A stretch of 64,000 nt of DNA from assembly GCA_015847255.1 (NCBI GenBank), contig JADLZK010004651.1, positions 57,110 through 121,109 of the forward strand, in the 5' to 3' direction. Below are positions 60,401 to 64,000 of the stretch, piece after piece. How positions within the stretch are numbered: the stretch's first letter is position 1; each line of letters begins with the position of its first letter. The DNA comes from Hyparrhenia diplandra (taxonomy: Eukaryota > Streptophyta > Magnoliopsida > Poales > Poaceae). The notes beneath the pieces are model-generated. The model was not told the DNA's origin, searched no databases, and was given only the letters and a program-made list of their open reading frames with translations. Made by a program: the position numbers and the translations under genes.

Positions 60401-61706
60401 CCAAAATGTCAAGGCGGCTGAGAGATTTCTTGGGTGATAAAACACAGATGAATGGCGTTGGATATATGGATCGATGCAACGAGGTGAGGAACCAATGGGA
60501 AGCTAAGGGCGGTAGGTACGTGCACGGCGCCACACTTTGTTTGTATCACTTGGCACTTGGATGGCAAAAGTGAGCCGGCTTTACCATCACTGCATCCATC
60601 CATCTTTCTCCACTTGCCCCAGCTAGCCCAAAATGTGATCAGTATATGCGAATCGAATCAGGACTGACCGAGAGACCTACTGCATCTCCGATCGATCCCC
60701 TACTACCAGCTTTATTGCTATGCTGGCCGGTTAAAGCAGGCACGCACGTACGAAAAAAAAGCTGCCGATATTCCATTCCATCCATGTCCGTCGTCGTTTG
60801 TGGAAGTCTCGGATCCGTCGCCATCCATCTGAGATTTGACGGACGGACGTTACCCCCGGAGTCCCAGGACGGAGCACTTTGCCAGGTGCTTTTGTCTAGT
60901 GTTGGGTGGGTTCATGGCCATCAAGAGCAAAGGAGGTGCCGTGGCCGTTGGTTGCTGCATGCACATGAAGCTGGGTTGGAACTGGAAGTGGTATTGATTG
61001 TTGATACCCCAATGGAAGTGGAGTGAAAGATATTATCTTTTGCAATGCTTGGGAAAATACTACCTCGGTACCTCACTACATCTAGGTGCTTTCATTTTTT
61101 TTTTCCCTACTTTTTAGCTAATTGAGATCGTGCCCTTTTCTTAGACTACACAAAATCTGGGTCCCCCACCCCTCGGTTTGGCTAATCCGGGTCGAATGGA
61201 TAGCTCACGTTTTTCTTTTCAACCAATTGTTAAAATTTTCGAGTGAAAAGGAGAACCTACTCTCTCACCCTAAAATGCAACAAATCTGTAGTTATCCTAA
61301 CCCTTAAGTTAAACCATAAAGTAAATTTAAAGTAAATTTATAAGTAGTACACATCACGCACACCATCAAGAAGTGGTGCTTATCACATGAAACTAAAAAA
61401 GGCCGGTGGGAGGAGGCTTTATTTTTGGTGACGTTCTAAGAAATCACGCCAGTAGAGAGAGAATCATGGGAATTTTACTATTTAGCCATGGGCTATTGGT
61501 AGTTTATTCTAGTATAGGGTCTGAGGGAGACTACAAGAACAATGTTTTTTGGTGACGTCTAAGAAATCAATACGAATAGTTTAGTTTTCATCATTCCAAG
61601 GGCTGGACATCAGTTTAGATCATCATTGTTCCATGTAAATGATGCAAGATCCAAAGTATCCTCAGCAGGTTGAGGATCCTGAAACCTCAATGAAGCTTCA
61701 CTAGTA
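57489..61706. other. intergenic, no gene recognised
   Basis: Mixed composition. GC-rich at 58920-59600 with overlapping frames on both strands and no known domain. Small repeats: tgccg units at 58550-58570; atggatgggcacgtagt at 60091 and 60115; cgttcataagattt at 60303 and 60330; an atg/gat run at 58430-58443. There is no convincing splice structure or conserved protein. Confidence 0.4.
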
Positions 61707-61953
61707 CCCCTCCTCCGTCCCCAAAAAAAGAGTGTCGTTCTAGGTTTTTCGTGACATCATGTTTGACCATCCGTCTTATTAAAAAAGTTTTTATAAATAT
61801 CTTTGATTTTGTTATGACTTATTTATCATTAGAGATACTTTAATATTGATTTATCTATTTTATAATTGACACAAATTATTTAAATAAGACCTAATATTGT
61901 TAAACACGATTTTTCGAAAGTAAAAACGACACTCTTTTTTAGGACGGAGGTAG
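61707..61953. mobile_element. Stowaway-like MITE
   Basis: 247 bp. The left end ccctcctccgtccccaaaaa and right end complement (ctacctccgtcctaaaaaag) pair through agagtgtcgtt / aacgacactct. It is flanked by TA (61705-61706 and 61954-61955). Confidence 0.82.
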
Positions 61954-62007
61954 TACGTACTCAAGAAAAACCTTACCACGGTTGGCTTAAATATATCATG
62001 GCTGTAA

Positions 62008-62490
62008 GGTTGTTAACTACAAAATTGTTGATCTCATCGAGTACTACAACTTTGATGTGATTTAATCTCAAATCGAGATTGTTTAACTGGTTCAATAATT
62101 AACATATACTCCGTATTGAATATTTGGACATACAAACCATATGTAAGTTAACAACTATAAAATTCTAGATTTCTTTGAACTCTGCAAGGGCTAGAGGCCA
62201 TAGCATCCAACTAGACCGTAGCAAGGGCTATTAATTATTTTAACTTCATATTTATGAATCTTGTATTGTATATTTAAAACTCCAAACCGCCTCAAAAAAA
62301 AAAAAAGTTGTTAACCACCATAATTGTAGATCTTATCAAATACTATAACTTTGATGTGATTGTGTCTTGATTTGAGATTGTTTAACACGTCAAATAACTT
62401 ATATTAGATATTTGGACATATAAACCATATTAAATTAAAAAGTTACCAATTACAAAATGTTAGATCCCTTTGAACTCTACAAGGTATGGA
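62008..62490. repeat. two diverged direct repeats of about 185 bp
   Basis: gttgttaac.ac.a.aattgt, then actttgatgtgatt, gagattgttta, atatttggacata.aaaccat and ctttgaactct.caagg occur in the same order at about 62008-62195 and about 62306-62490. Similar phrases are common in subterminal parts of large DNA transposons in grasses. Confidence 0.7.
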
Positions 62491-62974
62491 GTTTATCTTG
62501 ATCCAACTTTGTGGTTTTTCGTGTAAACTAGGTAGTACATAGCTATGAACCGACAATAATAGTAAGTTGAATTTCATTTTCTATCGCCTTCCTCGGTTAC
62601 ACTATCATGTTTCTAGAGTAGTGTCAACTAAACCTAGAAAAATCTGCACAAGACATGAATATGATCAATCAAACAACTTTCATGGGATGATTAAATGAAC
62701 TGGTTGTGTAGTGCGAAAAGTAACTTCCAGCTACACAAATCCAAGATCATGCTTATGAAAGTTTAATAGGTTGAAGTTAAGTGCAAAAATTTAGAACACT
62801 TTTTATATTGTAGAATGAACTAATGATATTTTTTTTTTGGGAAGTTGCTAAACTCACTTTAGACCAACTGTTTGGAGCCCTAAGAGCGGAAATAATATAG
62901 ATTTGCTGGCTAAAGTTTAAACCATATGATGATCCAATACAGAGCCTAACTGATTTGTACGTGATACACATATA
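62491..62974. other. intergenic, no gene recognised
   Basis: AT-rich sequence without defined elements. Confidence 0.4.
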
Positions 62975-63158
62975 CTCCCTCCATTCCAAATTATAAATGT
63001 TTTGACTATATTGTGGATAGAATTATAAAAGTTTATTAGATAGATATACGATGAAAATTTAATTAATAAAGAATGTAATGATGCTTCTTTTATATCATAA
63101 ATGTTTTAACTCTAAAAAAAATTGGAATGACTTATAATTATATTTGAGATGGAGGGAG
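62975..63158. mobile_element. Stowaway MITE
   Basis: 184 bp. CTCCCTCCATTCCAAATTAT at the left; the right end is the complement (ctccctccatctcaaatata). It is flanked by TA (62973-62974 and 63159-63160). Confidence 0.88.
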
Positions 63159-63160
63159 TA

Positions 63161-64000
63161 GAAACCAAAATTACATCCACTGAAACTGACCAATCCACCA
63201 TCCATGATCGTGTGAAGATGTGATAATGTCCTGGGGCATACGATGCATGCATCTTTCCATGTTGATCTGTGCCCGTTCTCTTGTCAGCTTCCACTCCGGC
63301 AGCATAACAAAAACTGAAACTGTTGCCGGCCAGTGGACAAACATTTAAACAAGCCGAGCGCGCATGCAGATCAAACACCCAATCCATCCCCCGATCGAGC
63401 CGTGCTGCGCGCGCGCGCGCGAAGGAAACGTCGCGGCCAACCAGCAGAGCGACGCATGCATCGATCATGTTGCACTGCAGTGCGTGAACGCGATGCGCCG
63501 TCCCGACGCGCTCGGCGTCGTGCGCCGCGCCCGCGTGCGCGCGGGCGCGGCATCTCTATCGATCGAGATCGGCCGGCGGCGCATCCTTCTCGTCAGCATG
63601 CGCGCGCCTACTAGAACTAGAAGAGAGATACACACTCGTGACGTGGACGGCCATCTCGACGACGTGACCGGTGGTATGGTGACGCCGCGCCAAGAGGCGG
63701 ATCTTGGTAGCTAGCCCCTGGCGGCTTCCTCCCGCACGACACGACGCCATGGGCCGCCGATGATTTGCGCCTCGCCGCGCCTGCGGAGTCGATCGATCGC
63801 CGGAAGCCGATCGACGAGCTGGAAGCGCCCATGCGTTGCAATCGCGTTGAGATATGCCGCCAAGGCCACTGATCTAAGTCATCATGCATGTTCCCCTGTA
63901 CGCGCGCGAATCGTGTCGTGTGAGGGGACGCGTACGTCGGGCTGGGCCTGGGGGACGCTGCCACGCTTGTGCGTGCCTGGCCCTTGCCGACCGGGCAGCG
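63161..64000. other. right edge, GC-rich, no gene recognised
   Basis: GC-rich from 63350 with a (GC)n run at 63408-63421. Open frames overlap on both strands and show no known motif. It could be a promoter flank of a gene beyond the window. Confidence 0.35.

Noticed and set aside
63408..63421. (GC)n tract as a functional Z-DNA site
   Set aside because: Only seven dinucleotides in a generally GC-rich flank; nothing else supports a role.

Overview
This window is nuclear DNA of a grass, most likely a PACMAD-clade one. The evidence is spliced genes with GT-AG introns and GC-rich first exons, many Stowaway-, Tourist- and hAT-type MITEs, a short-LTR Ty1/copia element, and proteins closest in my memory to rice and sorghum ones. 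There is no operon structure, CRISPR array or phage. A true tRNA or rRNA gene was not seen.

Layout, left to right: the 3' part of a Casparian-strip membrane protein gene (CASP, +, 2-815); a NudC/BOBBER co-chaperone gene (+, 4270-6198); a small ORF for a possible secreted peptide (+, 8683-8877); a NEP1-interacting-protein-type RING-H2 E3 ligase gene (-, 11680-9751); a Gly/Tyr-rich PLDRP1/At5g39570-like gene (-, 15616-13422); an uncharacterised grass-type gene (+, 18895-20043); a large EDR1-type Raf-like MAPKKK gene (-, 37599-21375) with a 5.8-kb copia element in a kinase-domain intron; a plastid-type fructokinase gene (+, 42751-46408); and a PIN1-type auxin efflux carrier gene (+, 53601-56113). 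The remaining stretches are intergenic and rich in MITEs, a tRNA-derived SINE, a LINE 3' fragment and local duplications. The order EDR1-like, fructokinase, PIN1 recalls, from memory, the rice chromosome 6 short arm (sorghum chromosome 10).

The main unexpected result is technical. Six of the multi-domain genes are broken in frame by single-base insertions or deletions, about 23 in all, mostly in or next to homopolymer runs. Correcting each one restores the family-conserved protein, keeps every intron phase consistent, and makes each coding length a multiple of three. Splice sites, catalytic motifs and stop codons are otherwise intact. The copia element also has two identical LTRs but scrambled reading frames. 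The simplest reading is an unpolished long-read assembly rather than a cluster of pseudogenes.

The genes do not form one pathway. Together they look like ordinary euchromatic grass neighbours: endodermal barrier, protein folding, ubiquitin ligation, stress/defence kinase, sugar phosphorylation and auxin transport. I found no convincing new molecular system. The best leads are the secreted-peptide ORF lying between two direct repeats, the uncharacterised gene at 18895, and the SINE that shares its tail design with a nearby LINE fragment.
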